A stretch of DNA of 64,000 nt, taken from positions 2,852,001-2,916,000 of the forward strand of contig JALJCQ010000001.1 in assembly GCA_023091665.1 (NCBI GenBank), read 5' to 3'. Position 1 is the stretch's first letter. Every line of letters starts with the position of its first letter. Under the pieces are notes generated by a model that searched no databases, was not told the origin of the DNA, and worked only from the letters and a program-made list of their open reading frames with translations. The translations under genes were made by a program, and so were the position numbers. The DNA is from Pythium myriotylum (taxonomy: Eukaryota > Oomycota > Peronosporomycetes > Pythiales > Pythiaceae). This document shows, piece after piece, positions 9,914 through 19,985 of this stretch.

Positions 9914-10329
9914 TCAGCTACAACAAAATTCACATCGCAAAAAGCCCGGATCGTGGTCAGCATTCCTGCGGAACCCGCCAGCCAACTACAATCTCCACGG
10001 AGAAAGCCGTTGGAGGGCCGAGCAGGATGTTATACCCGCAATGGAACCGTGGTGCCGTCCTCGTCGGAAAAAGAACAAAACAAATCCAAGGTCTGTCGAT
10101 TGCCATGAAGGTCAAGCTCACGTTCAATCTGGCCCGCAGATTACAAGTAAAGCCCACACACTCTCCTAGACCAGGACAACGCGATTCTATTCGGCATTCC
10201 CTTGTTTTTCCTCTGTCGCTGTTCGTCAGCGCCAGTCCCGTCAGCCACATCGTCGCGAGCAGCGCCGCTGCAAGCACCCCGATCGTCAAACCGTCAGGTT
10301 TCGAAGAACTCGCTCAGCTTCATTCTTGG
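9914..10329. other. No gene recognised
   Basis: Unique-looking sequence between the G tract and the degenerate coding relic. ORFs on both strands look incidental. Confidence 0.5.
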
Positions 10330-11085
10330 CACGCCACCTCAGCCGCTCCTAACACGTAACTCCCTCTACGGCACTGATGAAAAGGTCCGTTGGAAGGTCT
10401 ACCGAATTGTTAACAAGGTAAATGCCGGACCAAACATAGGTAAGTACAAGATTGTGTGGTATGAGGATAAACCAGGGGCGCGCAAGCCGGTTTGCTATGA
10501 GCCTAGGAAGCATTTGATTCGACAAGGTCTCAAGATGGCACTCCTATTAGTGGACCAATGGATTCGCCACAACTGAGTGGGTACATTTGCCAGATTTGCA
10601 AAGCAGCGACTGGGTCGGCGGATAACTGCAACGGTACTGTGCATTCGAGGCGCTCAACCACGCGTGTAAGATCCAAGGTTACCGGCACGCTGTCAGCGAC
10701 TCGAGTGTCAAGGACTTCATTGACGCTCAAAAATCGATGTCTGGTGATGATTTGAGTCAAGGTGTGTCATGGAAGACTCTCCGCGCTTTATACAAGTTTC
10801 TCATGAAGAAGGGGTCGCCACTCGCGTCCAACGCGATTTGCTACAACCATCTACGCGAAAGTGCCAAGCGACTGCAAATTGTACAGAAGCTACAACTTCT
10901 CGACGGCGTCTACATTGTTGGTGGGTTCAGGTCTGATCGAATCGGCCATCGCTTTGTCATGACGGTGTCAAAAGGAGATTGTCAAGTTATTTTTTTTAAG
11001 AGGACAAGGCATACGACATCGACAAATATGACGATTAGATGAAAGAAGTAGGTTTCGTTCGTCACGTCACGTTTATTTCGAAGCA
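10330..11085 (+). pseudogene. Degenerate gene of unknown family
   Basis: A broken plus-strand coding sequence. A first block around 10390-10570 contains KVRWKVYRIVNKV and KYKIVWYEDKPGARKP. After frameshifts, a second block around 10700-11010 contains GVSWKTLRALYKFLMKKG and DRIGHRFVMTVSKG. After another shift and an in-frame TAG comes MKEVGFVRHVTFISKHYF, ending near 11085. The regular spacing and protein-like composition suggest one ancestral gene with at least two frameshifts and a nonsense mutation. From its look I suspect a repeat-borne oomycete protein, but I cannot name the family. Confidence 0.45.
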
Positions 11086-12175
11086 TTACTTTCATTCTCT
11101 AGGCTTAGACAAATCCATTTCACAGTCGCATTGCAGTTGCTACGCTCGTCGCGCTCGCCGCGATTGTACAGTCCTGCGCACGCCACGGTAGTTCATGGTC
11201 GTCATGTTCGTGGCCGTGCAGTCCACGTGCTCGCCACGGCCACTCCTTCAACGCATCGCCACGACCTCCTCATTGTGGAGCCCGCCACGGCCCGCCAACG
11301 TCGCACTCGCCACGGCCTCGCCAACCTCGCGCTCCGGGCTTCACGTCAGTCTTCGGGCTGCAGGCTGACGTCGAGACCAAGTAACTGGTTAAAACTCGAA
11401 TATCTGTGGTTAACCTACCCCTTCTCGGTTAGGCTGAGCGGGCAGAAATCAACCGAGTCCACTCGAGTGGTAATCACGACGGATAGAGACTTTACGAGCC
11501 TAGCCTCCATCTCTACGATGGACTAGTAAAGGTGCGATCCGCTGAAACAGCCACCTTGGCATGCCAGAAGTTCGTGATGCTGCTCCGCAATTGCTGCTTC
11601 GGATTGCCAAGGACGCACTTGAGTCACCACAGTAGCTCACCCTCGGTCACATGCGTCAGAACACGAAGACTGAGGCATCATCCTCCGGGAGCGAGAGCTG
11701 TACTGGGTTAGCCAGAAGTTTGACAGCCCGACGATGCCGTCCTCGATCCATGTCAACTGCGGCTTGGCTACCTCGCGAGCCTTCAGACTCATCCTCACGA
11801 GTACGGCGTCTAGCTTATATTAAGGCAGGTTAAACACACGGGCGTAATCAATGAGCGCCTCGCGGAACCAATAAATACTGCGCGAGTGCTGCGAACTTAG
11901 TACGATCTCGACGCACAACGTCACCGCCGGAGCGAACAGCATGCACTTGCTTGCACTCAGCTTCAGGATCAGTGTTAACCGAGCAAAACTGCTGCCATGC
12001 CGCACCACAACAATGTGACGACCTGGTAGCTGGCAGCGTTTTGGATAGAACCCAATCGGATGCCCTCGTGCCACGCCAGCGATGTAAAACTGTAGTGCCG
12101 GTGAAACACCGATTCTCCAGCACGGAAGTGCATCGTACCAAAGTCGTTTCGACAGAGGGAGAAATCATGGAGCTG

Positions 12176-12224
<49 letters not shown>

Positions 12225-12938
12225 AATGGCTTCTGTAAGCGAGCGCTGTGCGACACGACCGCAACGGCTCCCACGTGCGACGCCACCGCCACCGCTCACA
12301 GCGGGTTGCAGGACGTGACTGACACGGCGGCAAGAGCGCCAGCGCTGGAGACTCCCGCTCGCACTGTGGTTCCCCCGCTCAAACCCGCCGTCGTGACAAC
12401 GACTAACGTCATCACACCAAGCGCCGATTTGACTGCCCCGTCGGTCGCATTAAACACCGCATCGGTCGAAAGACACTTGCTGACTACCCCGGGTGCCAGT
12501 GCTCCCTCCACCCGACGAGCCATACTACACGCTCTGGACTGTCAAAGATCCTGGCTGTCCCTACAGGGAACGTTCTGCGCAAGTGGCCAGTGCACCAATT
12601 GCTGAAGCAGTGCGCAGAGTATGGCATCATTATGAAGCGCAGAGGGAAGGGCAACAAACAGGTGTTCGAACAATACGCACGGGCCAACGCTTGATTGATT
12701 ATGAAGTTATGTTGTGACTCACCACACTTGCTCATAGTCTATATATATAGCGGTGGATGTGTCGCTGTAGATCTTGGTGTTGACGCTGGATATTGTAGTG
12801 GGGGCGACGAATGTTGTTGCGCTCAAGTCTTTCAACGACGGCGTCTCGTAACCACTGGGAGCTGTATACCTGCCTGGATGTCGGCTATCATGTACTGACC
12901 GCGAAATGGTGAGGCATCAGTGGCAGCAACCGAATGGT
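11086..12938. other. Decayed repeat DNA, no intact gene
   Basis: It contains a GCCACGGCC-rich stretch (about 11150-11340), a G47 homopolymer (12177-12223) and short ORFs such as one near 12550-12690 with RKWPVHQLLKQCAEYGI. None can be assigned. A proline-rich minus-strand ORF here is simply a translation of the G47 tract. Confidence 0.5.
12177..12223. repeat. G47 homopolymer
   Basis: Uninterrupted run of 47 G, the longest of the six G/C tracts in the left half of the window. Confidence 0.95.
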
Positions 12939-13680
12939 CTAATTGTTGTACAACGCATTGGCGAACATGGATCGGAGGTAATCATCTCGATCCGGATGCG
13001 CAACTGACTGATATGGACGTTGTAGGAGTCTCGAAACGGTGTAGTGATTTGCGGTCGAGTTTATGGTGTGTGAGTTGTTGTCGTTGGAGTACGGGTTGTC
13101 TCCGACAAGATGAAGTCCAGACGGGAAGCTTTCGGCAGCAGCACTCAACCCCCAGCGCAAATATGCCAAGGCAGCACCAGTTCCACCAGCAGACTTACAA
13201 GAGATTGCAGTGAAGCGCGAGAGGTGATCGTAGCTTGACTGTACGTCGAGGCCATACATCTGGTAGTGGCCCGAGAAGAAAGCAGTATGTCGACCAGCCT
13301 CTGCCCTTGTTGGAGTTTGAAGTGGGCAGAGCCACTCATCAACGGCACACATCATGTGGCCATGCCTTGGTTGCCGAGTCTTGAGAATGCGCACGCACTC
13401 TGTCTGCTCACCAATCAGAAACTTGAGCTGAACACTCAGCGCTCGGAGCAGTGCGTCGATGGTGTCGTCGACAGATGCGAAGAACGCGTCTTCCTGATAT
13501 CAATGAGTGTGCACACGTCATGGAACGGTGCGCCGCTCACCAATCGAATACATATATGGACCTTGATGGTTGGCGTGATAGGCTCCGTTCCAGTGCGACG
13601 GCGAGATTGGTGGTCGTCGGCTTGTAGCCACGGCGCAAGGATGACCATCAAGTTCGTGGACGCCTGGTACGACATCCTGT
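12939..13680 (-). pseudogene. PIF/Harbinger-like DDE transposase relic
   Basis: Minus-strand remnant of a DDE_Tnp_4-type transposase, the catalytic subunit of PIF/Harbinger cut-and-paste elements. Reading from 13675 downward: RLVSGAPFHDV, then after a frameshift AVDEWLCPLQTP, AFFSGHYQMYGLDVQSS, GGTGAALAY and PSGLHLVGDNPYSND. The last block corresponds to the second catalytic Asp region (GDxxY). The order and spacing match the family, but frameshifts and the lack of a recognisable C-terminus show it is dead. Confidence 0.6.
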
Positions 13681-14094
13681 AGTAGCTCTAAAACTCTCCT
13701 TCCTCAAGCAATCGTTGAGCGTAAGGATCCCAATCAAGCCGCTCACGCTTCAACGAAGTTTTGGGAGGCACAGCAACCATGTTGACTACTGTACGAGGAG
13801 AATACTAGTTGCTTGCGACGGCGTCATCGTCGGGGTGTGTCTTCTCACCGAAGATCGGGTGCGACAAGTAGACTGTCATGTTTCTCGGAATTAGGTACTT
13901 TACGATGGTTTGCACCTGGCAATGACAGCAAATCTGGCAGCGCCCATTTGCCAGCCTGCAAGGATGTCACCTAACCGTTATCTTTGATTGACCAATCAAA
14001 ACGTAGAATCGATGCTGGCACTATGACATGACACCAATTTCGCTGGGTTAGATCCGCCCCTAAAGTTAGACTTCCACGCGAGATCGAAGAACTC
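13681..14094. other. No gene recognised
   Basis: Spacer between the Harbinger relic and the gypsy fragment. I see no ORF or repeat I can support. Confidence 0.5.
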
Positions 14095-15170
14095 CTACAG
14101 TCGAAGCAGGTACTCATCGTCATCCTCCGCATAGAGCACCAGGTCATCAATCCAAATCAGCACCGAGCTGTATCGCATGTCTGTGAAGATATGCTGCATC
14201 TGATTCTGGAAGTGTGTAGCCGAATCCATGGCTCCCTGGGGTACTCCGATCGGCGTATATATGCCGTCCTCCGTCAAGAAGCTCAGCGTCTCTTGCAAGC
14301 CCACGTCAAGGGGAAATTGTGAAAACTCCTTGAACAAATCGATTTTGCCGACACCAAACTTGCGCTGGTCAAGAGTCGTGTCCGTCGCCCGGGCCCGACG
14401 GACACGACTCTTGACCAGCGCAAGTTTGGTGTCGCGCCAGCAGATTGGCACAGTCTGCGCATTTACTCGGTGGTAGTTATTCGTGACCCGAAAATCCTCA
14501 ACGGGACCGCTCTTGTGCACCAACACAGTGGCACACACCCACTTACTCAAAATGCTCTTCTTGATGAAGCCGTACTTCAACAGCTCAGCAATGGCTCCAC
14601 TCGTGCGGGCTCATCACATCCCAGGCGGACCCTAAAACAATCCCGAAACTCGAACACCAGCTCCTTCAAGCGGTTGACTAAGCGGGCTGGGAAACCATTC
14701 CTCTCAGCCTCGTCCACCAAGTCATGCAGCAGTTTCTAAATCGTCGTCATTGTCCACACCGAGTGGAGCACCCTCTTGTGGATCGTCCTCGAGTCCGTCG
14801 GCCGGCCAGCTAGCTGTTCCAGGAGACGGTCTACGTCGATGCCGATCGTTGCGAGCGTCTCTTTGCCAAGTAAGAATGGTTCTTCCCTGTCGTCCGGCAT
14901 CACGCACGTCACGCGCTTCAGGTTCAGCGCTCCCACTGCCGTACCGATGTTGACGTCTTTCGCTAGTGGGTGTAGGGGACGGCATTGCCGCCCGCCACCT
15001 TGACCCGCACCGACCGCTCCATGTGTCGTATCAACAACAGGATGCTGAGGTCCGTTATCTCTTGCACCGCCTGCTTTGGGATCGCGTTACACTCAGCATC
15101 TGTCGCTGCTACAAACCGCAGCTCGAACACATCATCAATTCAAAATCAAGCACGAACAGAGAACGTGCCC
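14095..15170 (-). pseudogene. Ty3/gypsy pol fragment (protease to RT)
   Basis: Minus-strand relic. Around 14736-15170 is an aspartic-protease region with KQAVQEITDLS and FLLGKETLATIGIDVDRLLEQ, broken by stops and frameshifts. At 14095-14580 is the reverse transcriptase N-half: VEDFRVTNNYHRVNAQTVP, IDLFKEFSQFPLD, YTPIGVPQGAMDSATHF and the catalytic LIWIDDLVLYA. The protein between TVPICW and KFGVGKIDLF is replaced by the translation of a perfect inverted repeat. RNase H and integrase are absent. No LTR could be tied to it. Confidence 0.85.
14349..14434. repeat. Perfect 39-bp inverted repeat, 8-bp spacer
   Basis: Arms 14349-14387 and 14396-14434 are exact reverse complements, and the spacer is CCCGGGCC. 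It lies inside the RT coding relic, where the related gypsy protein would have a short variable segment. One arm's translation (TKLALVKSRV) is therefore mirrored by the other. Confidence 0.95.
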
Positions 15171-15694
15171 TAATTCGAGCAACGCCTAAACCAAAGTAAC
15201 AGCTGCGACTTTATCAATTTTGCCCCCCCCGTCCCCCCCCCCCCCCCCCCTCCCCCCTCGAGAACATTCGAAAACGCGGAAGTTCACGTTCACTATCGAA
15301 TTTGAAAGGGTTTAACAAAATCGGGTCGGCCGTCAAATCAAAATGTCAAAACCTGAAACTTGAACGTGGCCAGCTGTTGAGGTTTTTGACCTCAAAGATG
15401 AACGCAATTTATTGTTTACCTTACGGAAATATTCCAGTTATGTGGAAGCTGTTTGGCATCATGTGGCACAGTGTGGTGCATTTCGCGTATTTCCCCCCCA
15501 TAACCCAACACTGCAAACAAACATGATCGAAAAGACATGACGAAGCAAAACCACTTCAATCGGAGGCGAAACAACTTCTTCTCACTTCAATAGATCTCGG
15601 ACGAGTAAGTTCTTCTGCGATACTTCGGTTTTAGACAAAAAAAAACAGTACAACTGGGATAAAGGAGAAGAACCCGAATATAGATGCTTACTGG
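15171..15694. other. No gene; C-rich tract
   Basis: Contains a C tract interrupted by GT and T at 15223-15257. The rest is AT-richer sequence with no supported gene. Confidence 0.55.
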
Positions 15695-15699
15695 ATTGT
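15695..15699. repeat. Target-site duplication ATTGT (left)
   Basis: The five bases immediately left of the 5' LTR. The same five bases lie immediately right of the 3' LTR at 19986-19990, which shows the two LTRs belong to one insertion. Confidence 0.85.
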
Positions 15700-15910
15700 T
15701 GTTACGGATTATACCGTAAAAAGGGTTTACCATATCATGGATTACCGGGCGGGTTTACTTGTGGTTACGCCCAGTGTTTATGACTGACAGTTTACAGGAC
15801 AAATTCTAGGTTGTAGGAAATTCGTGGTGGCGCCGATGGAGCGCCACCAGACTAAGGACAATAAAGCTCAGTTCGGTTCTTACCATCGCATCGTCAACGA
15901 CTCCGTGACA
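15700..15910 (+). repeat. 5' LTR of the gag-only element
   Basis: 211 nt with TG...CA ends. It differs from the 3' LTR by a handful of substitutions and a one-base indel near CAGTTCGGTTC. Confidence 0.85.
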
Positions 15911-16010
15911 TGGTAGCACTTGTTGGTCAAACCAGCATCGTCTGATCCAACCATCGAACCCCGCCATCGTGCCCCAGTCATAGAGCCACGCCATCGCGCA
16001 CCGTCGTTCC

Positions 16011-16785
16011 ATGGAGACCTCCCAGGCCCAGACCATCGGGGAGATCCTTCAGTTCCTTTTGAGAGAACTAGCCGTTTCGTAAGCCCAGCTTCAGGAACAA
16101 ATCCAGGCGAACATGGCCAGGATGGAAGCCCTCGCATCCAAGCCGCTCGCCACCCGCAGGACAGCTCCCGTCACGTATAACGGAACCCTCGAAGAGGACC
16201 TCGAGCTCTGCATCTTCATGATCGAGCAAATCTACACCAACTACTACCCCATCATGCAAGAGGGGTCTACTGCGTTCGTAACGATGGTGTCGTGTCATTT
16301 CGGCACCAGCGTTATGAACTGGTAACGGCAGTTCTCGCGCGAGTGCGAGCAAGCCGGCGTCACTAAGTCATGGTCAACAGTAATTGAAGGCATGCGCAAG
16401 CGCTTCCTACCCCCCCCCCCCCCCCCCCCCCCCCTCCCGATTTCGAGTATATGCTTCGTGAGAAGCTGTACAATCTCGAGCAGCTCGGGTCGCTACACGA
16501 TTACATCGCGGGCTTCCAGGACCTACTGGTGCGATGTCGAGCGCCTATTAGCCCTTTGGAACTAGCTTCTACTTCCAGTCCGGTCTCCGCCCTGAGACCC
16601 CGGTTCACCTTCGGGAGAACCACCCCGCAACGCTCGAGGAGAGCGTTGATGTTGCTATGCGTTATGATCACTCAAGCGCAGGATCCTCGGCGCGAGCGGC
16701 CTTGTCGACTGACTGGGTTAAGTCAGCAACGTGCCACCGCCGCGAGCAGGTGGGTCACCTGGTTTCCCAATGCGCGAGGAAGTGA
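16011..16785 (+). pseudogene. Ty3/gypsy-like gag, broken
   Basis: Starts ATGGAGACC at 16011 (METSQAQTIGEILQFLL) and soon meets an in-frame TAA. It then contains YNGTLEEDLELCIFMIEQIY and VTMVSCHFGTSVMNW, followed by another stop. A C25 tract at 16410-16434 interrupts the RFLP...DFEYMLREKLYNLEQ segment. The end, with LRPETPVHLRENHPATLEES in one frame, closes with a partial zinc knuckle (HRREQVGHLVSQC, first Cys missing) and TGA at 16783-16785, just before the LTR. It would package element RNA if intact; here it is dead. Confidence 0.75.
16410..16434. repeat. C25 tract inside gag
   Basis: Pure C run replacing a few codons in an otherwise collinear gag segment. Confidence 0.95.
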
Positions 16786-16911
16786 ACCCTTCTTTTTAAG
16801 GAGGTCGTGTTACGAATTGTACCGTAAAAAAGGTTTACCATATCATGGATTACCGGGCGGGTTTACTTGTGGTTACGCCCAGTGTTTATGACTGACAGTT
16901 TACAGGACAAA
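16534..16911 (+). repeat. 378-bp direct repeat, left copy
   Basis: Identical by eye to 19502-19879 at a constant offset of 2968. It includes the gag end and the first 104 nt of the LTR (from 16808). At 16912 it switches to an unrelated coding exon. Confidence 0.9.
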
Positions 16912-17612
16912 CCAGCTCGACCAGCTCACAGACAAGATTGAGCGACTGCGTGAAGAGTTCCGCGAACAGCGAGAGAAGGACCGCAAGATGGTGGAGAGCA
17001 ACCTGCAGGGCTTGCTTGCCTTGCACTCCGTCGAATTGCAGGACTTTCTTCGACGCAAGAACCAACAAAGAAGGACGCTGCAAGCCGACCACAATGTCAA
17101 GTATCCACCCAGTCCATCTGACCCAAACGCTTTTGCCCGCAGAGCTGAAGAGCAACTCTATCAAGACGAGGAGCAGCGGAGCATCACCGAGATCAAGTTT
17201 TACCACGCCAAGCGTCCGAGGCGCAAGTACACCGCGTTTGAAATGAAGACAGACAAGACGCGAATTTCTGACGTGATCCAGGAAACGCGCCGTGAAGTTG
17301 AAGAGAAGATCAAGGAGCTGCCAGAGGTACGATGCACTCTTTCTCCCCCACCTACTCTTGTTGACATTGCTAACGCGGGCATAGCCCCGGCCTAAAGTCT
17401 TATATCTCAGGCGAGTCATCAAGTATCCCAAACATGCGGCGCTCGACAGGATCTTCCTCCGATCTGTCTCCAACGTGTTCCTCAGAGCCAGCTTCCAGGA
17501 AGCGACGCAGGATCTCAACGACTTCACCAAAGTGTGCTGCAAGCTAATGGCGAATCCGCTACTACCGATAATAGAGATACCAGAGTACAGCGCGTACATT
17601 AGAAGCCAATAA
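16910..17612 (+). pseudogene. 3' fragment of an intron-bearing gene, unknown
   Basis: Two exons in phase: 16910-17326 and 17385-17612, separated by a 58-nt GT-AG intron (GTACGATG...GGCATAG). The encoded ~214 residues begin with NQLDQLTDKIERLREEF, a charged coiled coil. They continue through VELQDFLRRKNQQRR and RKYTAFEMKTDKTRISDVI and end EYSAYIRSQ. The 5' part of the gene is missing because the frame begins exactly at the retroelement junction. The large minus-strand ORF over this stretch is its shadow. I do not recognise the family. A spliceable intron shows it was captured as DNA, not as a processed transcript. Confidence 0.6.
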
Positions 17613-17652
17613 GATTGTGAACATGAAGTTTTCTTGTTATCCTTTTTCCTAC

Positions 17653-18999
17653 TTATGCATGTTGATCTTGGCTGGTCTCGCTGCTTGTGTCGTGGGCGAT
17701 CTCGCTGCTCGTGTCGCGGCTGATCTCGCTGCTTGTGTCGCCCTGCTCCGCCATCAAGTACTGCTGAACCTTGTTGAAGCCGCCAACGAGATTCTCGAGG
17801 CGCGGCTGCGTGATGGTGAAGTGGTCTGCGATGGCCTTGGAGCGCTCTTCGTCATCGACTGTGTGAAAGCGCCACAAGCACGTGAGAACCTGCCACAAGC
17901 CCTGATCAGTCAAGCGCGAGGTGTTCTTGGGGGCCGGCGGGTTCTCGTTGAGCCACGCCTGGAAGCCTGCTTGGTTACGGGGTTCATCGAGTAGTCCGCG
18001 AAGCTTTTCGAGAGTGATTCCGCCCATGCCACGGATGTTGGGGAAGGCATCCGAGAGGACCGACTGGAGCGAGACCGCCTTCTTCTTCCTGCCGCGCTTG
18101 TTCTGACGTTCTTCACCAGGCGGGACGTATGGTTCGTCTTGCTCGTCGTCGCGCTCGTCGTCGCGCTCGCTGCCGCCGTCGCTACCTCCGTCGTCGTCGG
18201 CTGGTGCCGGGAGGGCTTTAAGTTTGTCCAGCTTGGCCTCGAGCGCTGCTTGCATCTCCTTCACCGCCGCAGTGTTAGCATCGAGCTTGGCCTCGAGCGC
18301 TGCTAGCTTCTCCTTCACCGCCGTGGTGTTCGCATCGAGCTTGGCCCCGAAGGACTGCAGCTGCTTCCCGATCGCGAAGATGTCACCGTGGAGGATGTCC
18401 ATGGCCTTGGCCAAGCCCTCGAAACCGCGCTGGAGCCCCTCAGCATTCGCGGGGTTCTGCTCGACCTCGTAGTGACTGTACAGCTTGGTCGTCCACTGTT
18501 GAGCGGTGCGTCCGAGGATCGGCACGGTCGATTGGTTTGTGGCGCGAGCGCGAGCCATCGCGCTTCGCCGCTGGATCGAGGTCTCGTCAGCTTCGGACAG
18601 CGCGTCGTGCGGGCGCTTCCTGGGAGGAGCATCGTCGTCCGACCCACTAGCTTGCGCCGCGACTTGCGAGGTAGCAGCGTGGTGGCGCGCCGGGACTTGC
18701 GAGGCAGCTTTGAGCGCAGCATCGGGGGCCAACACGGCCGATGGTGCCGTTGGTGCCGCGAGTTGAACGAGAGCTTGGCCGAGAGCGGGTTGGCCGACGA
18801 GAAGTTGCTGAAGCACCTTGACGAGATCCGCCTGCGGACCCCACGCTGGGTTCTTCCTCAGGTACATGCGGCGGAACTCCACCTCGTAGTCGTCACTCTT
18901 CCCGTCGAGGTGGTTGCGAACGAAGTGGCGAACGAAGTTGCGAGCATCGAGCATTGCCCCGCATCCCTTGAAGCAGCACATGTGTTCGTGAGTCGACAT
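17653..18999 (-). CDS. Unknown protein, zinc-finger-like N-terminus and coiled coil
   Basis: ORF of 448 residues from ATG 18999; an upstream in-frame extension to 19224 exists but looks non-coding. Residues ~8-30 carry a C-X3-C-X11-H-X4-H pattern within CCFKGCGAMLDARNF. A low-complexity Ala/Gln/Pro segment follows, then a basic patch PPRKRPHDAL, and then a repeated heptad-like coiled coil (KLDANTTAVKEKLAALEA and a near copy). An acidic stretch, KRGRKKKAVSLQSVL and a compact C-terminal domain with LWQVLTCLWRFHTVDDE complete it. It ends with a DTSSE repeat. It sits wholly inside the LTR element, antisense to it. It could be a captured host gene or part of another mobile element. Confidence 0.5.
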   Translation of the reverse strand: MSTHEHMCCFKGCGAMLDARNFVRHFVRNHLDGKSDDYEVEFRRMYLRKNPAWGPQADLVKVLQQLLVGQPALGQALVQLAAPTAPSAVLAPDAALKAASQVPARHHAATSQVAAQASGSDDDAPPRKRPHDALSEADETSIQRRSAMARARATNQSTVPILGRTAQQWTTKLYSHYEVEQNPANAEGLQRGFEGLAKAMDILHGDIFAIGKQLQSFGAKLDANTTAVKEKLAALEAKLDANTAAVKEMQAALEAKLDKLKALPAPADDDGGSDGGSERDDERDDEQDEPYVPPGEERQNKRGRKKKAVSLQSVLSDAFPNIRGMGGITLEKLRGLLDEPRNQAGFQAWLNENPPAPKNTSRLTDQGLWQVLTCLWRFHTVDDEERSKAIADHFTITQPRLENLVGGFNKVQQYLMAEQGDTSSEISRDTSSEIAHDTSSETSQDQHA

Positions 19000-19019
19000 C
19001 CTGGATGCTTGCATATTTG

Positions 19020-19470
19020 GTAGTGAACATCCGCGCACGCATCCGGATGCACGCGAGATGCGCGCCAAAAAAACCCTCAAAAAGCTAGGGCTCATGTCCA
19101 AAGACAAAAACCTTGAAAGATCCAGTACGCGCAGCTGCCAATCGTCCCACGGGATCCAGCAGGCTCCACTCATCAACCATTTAAAGTGAACAAAGACAAG
19201 CACTCCACAAGTGTGAGTCGACACGCGCAGTACCTACCCTGAATGCGCATCCGGATGTGCACAGCATACGTGCAACGCGCTGACAATGCGCATCCACTTG
19301 CAAATCTTTGATTCCAAAAAAAGGTACCATCACCAGAGTCACCCAAACGCACATCTTGATGCACATCCACACGCGATCAGCTCAGCACTCAGACGCGCAT
19401 CTTCACCAACTGGTCGTACGTCTGGATGCGCATCTCAACAAACGTTGTACATCCAGATGCGCAATCACTA
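19020..19470. repeat. Cluster of GCGCATCC / GGATGCGC motifs
   Basis: At least seven variants of ATCCGGATGCGCAT and its halves, in both orientations, occur at about 19033, 19243, 19283, 19350, 19393, 19418 and 19446. They lie just upstream of the minus-strand ORF. They could be binding sites, sub-terminal transposon repeats or decayed satellite. Confidence 0.6.
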
Positions 19471-19501
19471 GCGACATTTATATACTGGTATCGGCTTAGC
19501 C

Positions 19502-19879
19502 ATGTCGAGCGCCTATTAGCCCTTTGGAACTAGCTTCTACTTCCAGTCCGGTCTCCGCCCTGAGACCCCGGTTCACCTTCGGGAGAACCACCCCGCAACG
19601 CTCGAGGAGAGCGTTGATGTTGCTATGCGTTATGATCACTCAAGCGCAGGATCCTCGGCGCGAGCGGCCTTGTCGACTGACTGGGTTAAGTCAGCAACGT
19701 GCCACCGCCGCGAGCAGGTGGGTCACCTGGTTTCCCAATGCGCGAGGAAGTGAACCCTTCTTTTTAAGGAGGTCGTGTTACGAATTGTACCGTAAAAAAG
19801 GTTTACCATATCATGGATTACCGGGCGGGTTTACTTGTGGTTACGCCCAGTGTTTATGACTGACAGTTTACAGGACAAA
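19502..19879 (+). repeat. 378-bp direct repeat, right copy
   Basis: Identical copy of 16534-16911. Here it continues without a break into the remainder of the LTR to 19985. Confidence 0.9.
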
Positions 19880-19985
19880 TTCTAGGTTGTAGGAAATTCG
19901 TGGTAACGCCGATGGAGCGCCACCAGACTAAGGACAATAAAGCTCAGTCGGTTCTTACCATCGCATCGTCAACGACTCCGTGACA
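19776..19985 (+). repeat. 3' LTR of the gag-only element
   Basis: 210 nt, TGTTACGAATT...CCGTGACA, followed by ATTGT at 19986-19990. Confidence 0.85.

Larger units (their letters stand above)
15700..19985 (+). mobile_element. LTR retrotransposon with internal captured DNA
   Basis: Bounded by a 5' LTR (15700-15910) and a 3' LTR (19776-19985), both TGTTACG...GTGACA and both flanked by ATTGT. A PBS-like TGGTAGCAC starts at 15911 and an AAGGAGG-containing purine stretch precedes the 3' LTR. Inside is a broken gag, but no protease, RT, RNase H or integrase, so it would depend on enzymes from another element. A 2590-bp segment (16912-19501) lies between two identical 378-bp copies of the gag-end plus partial LTR. 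The LTRs differ at several positions, so the insertion is not brand new. Confidence 0.85.

Noticed and set aside
11848..12333. 161-codon minus-strand proline-rich protein
   Set aside because: The proline run is the G47 tract; the flanks do not look like a gene.
16886..17599. 237-codon minus-strand ORF
   Set aside because: It is antisense to two exons with matching splice sites and phase, and has hydrophobic shadow composition.
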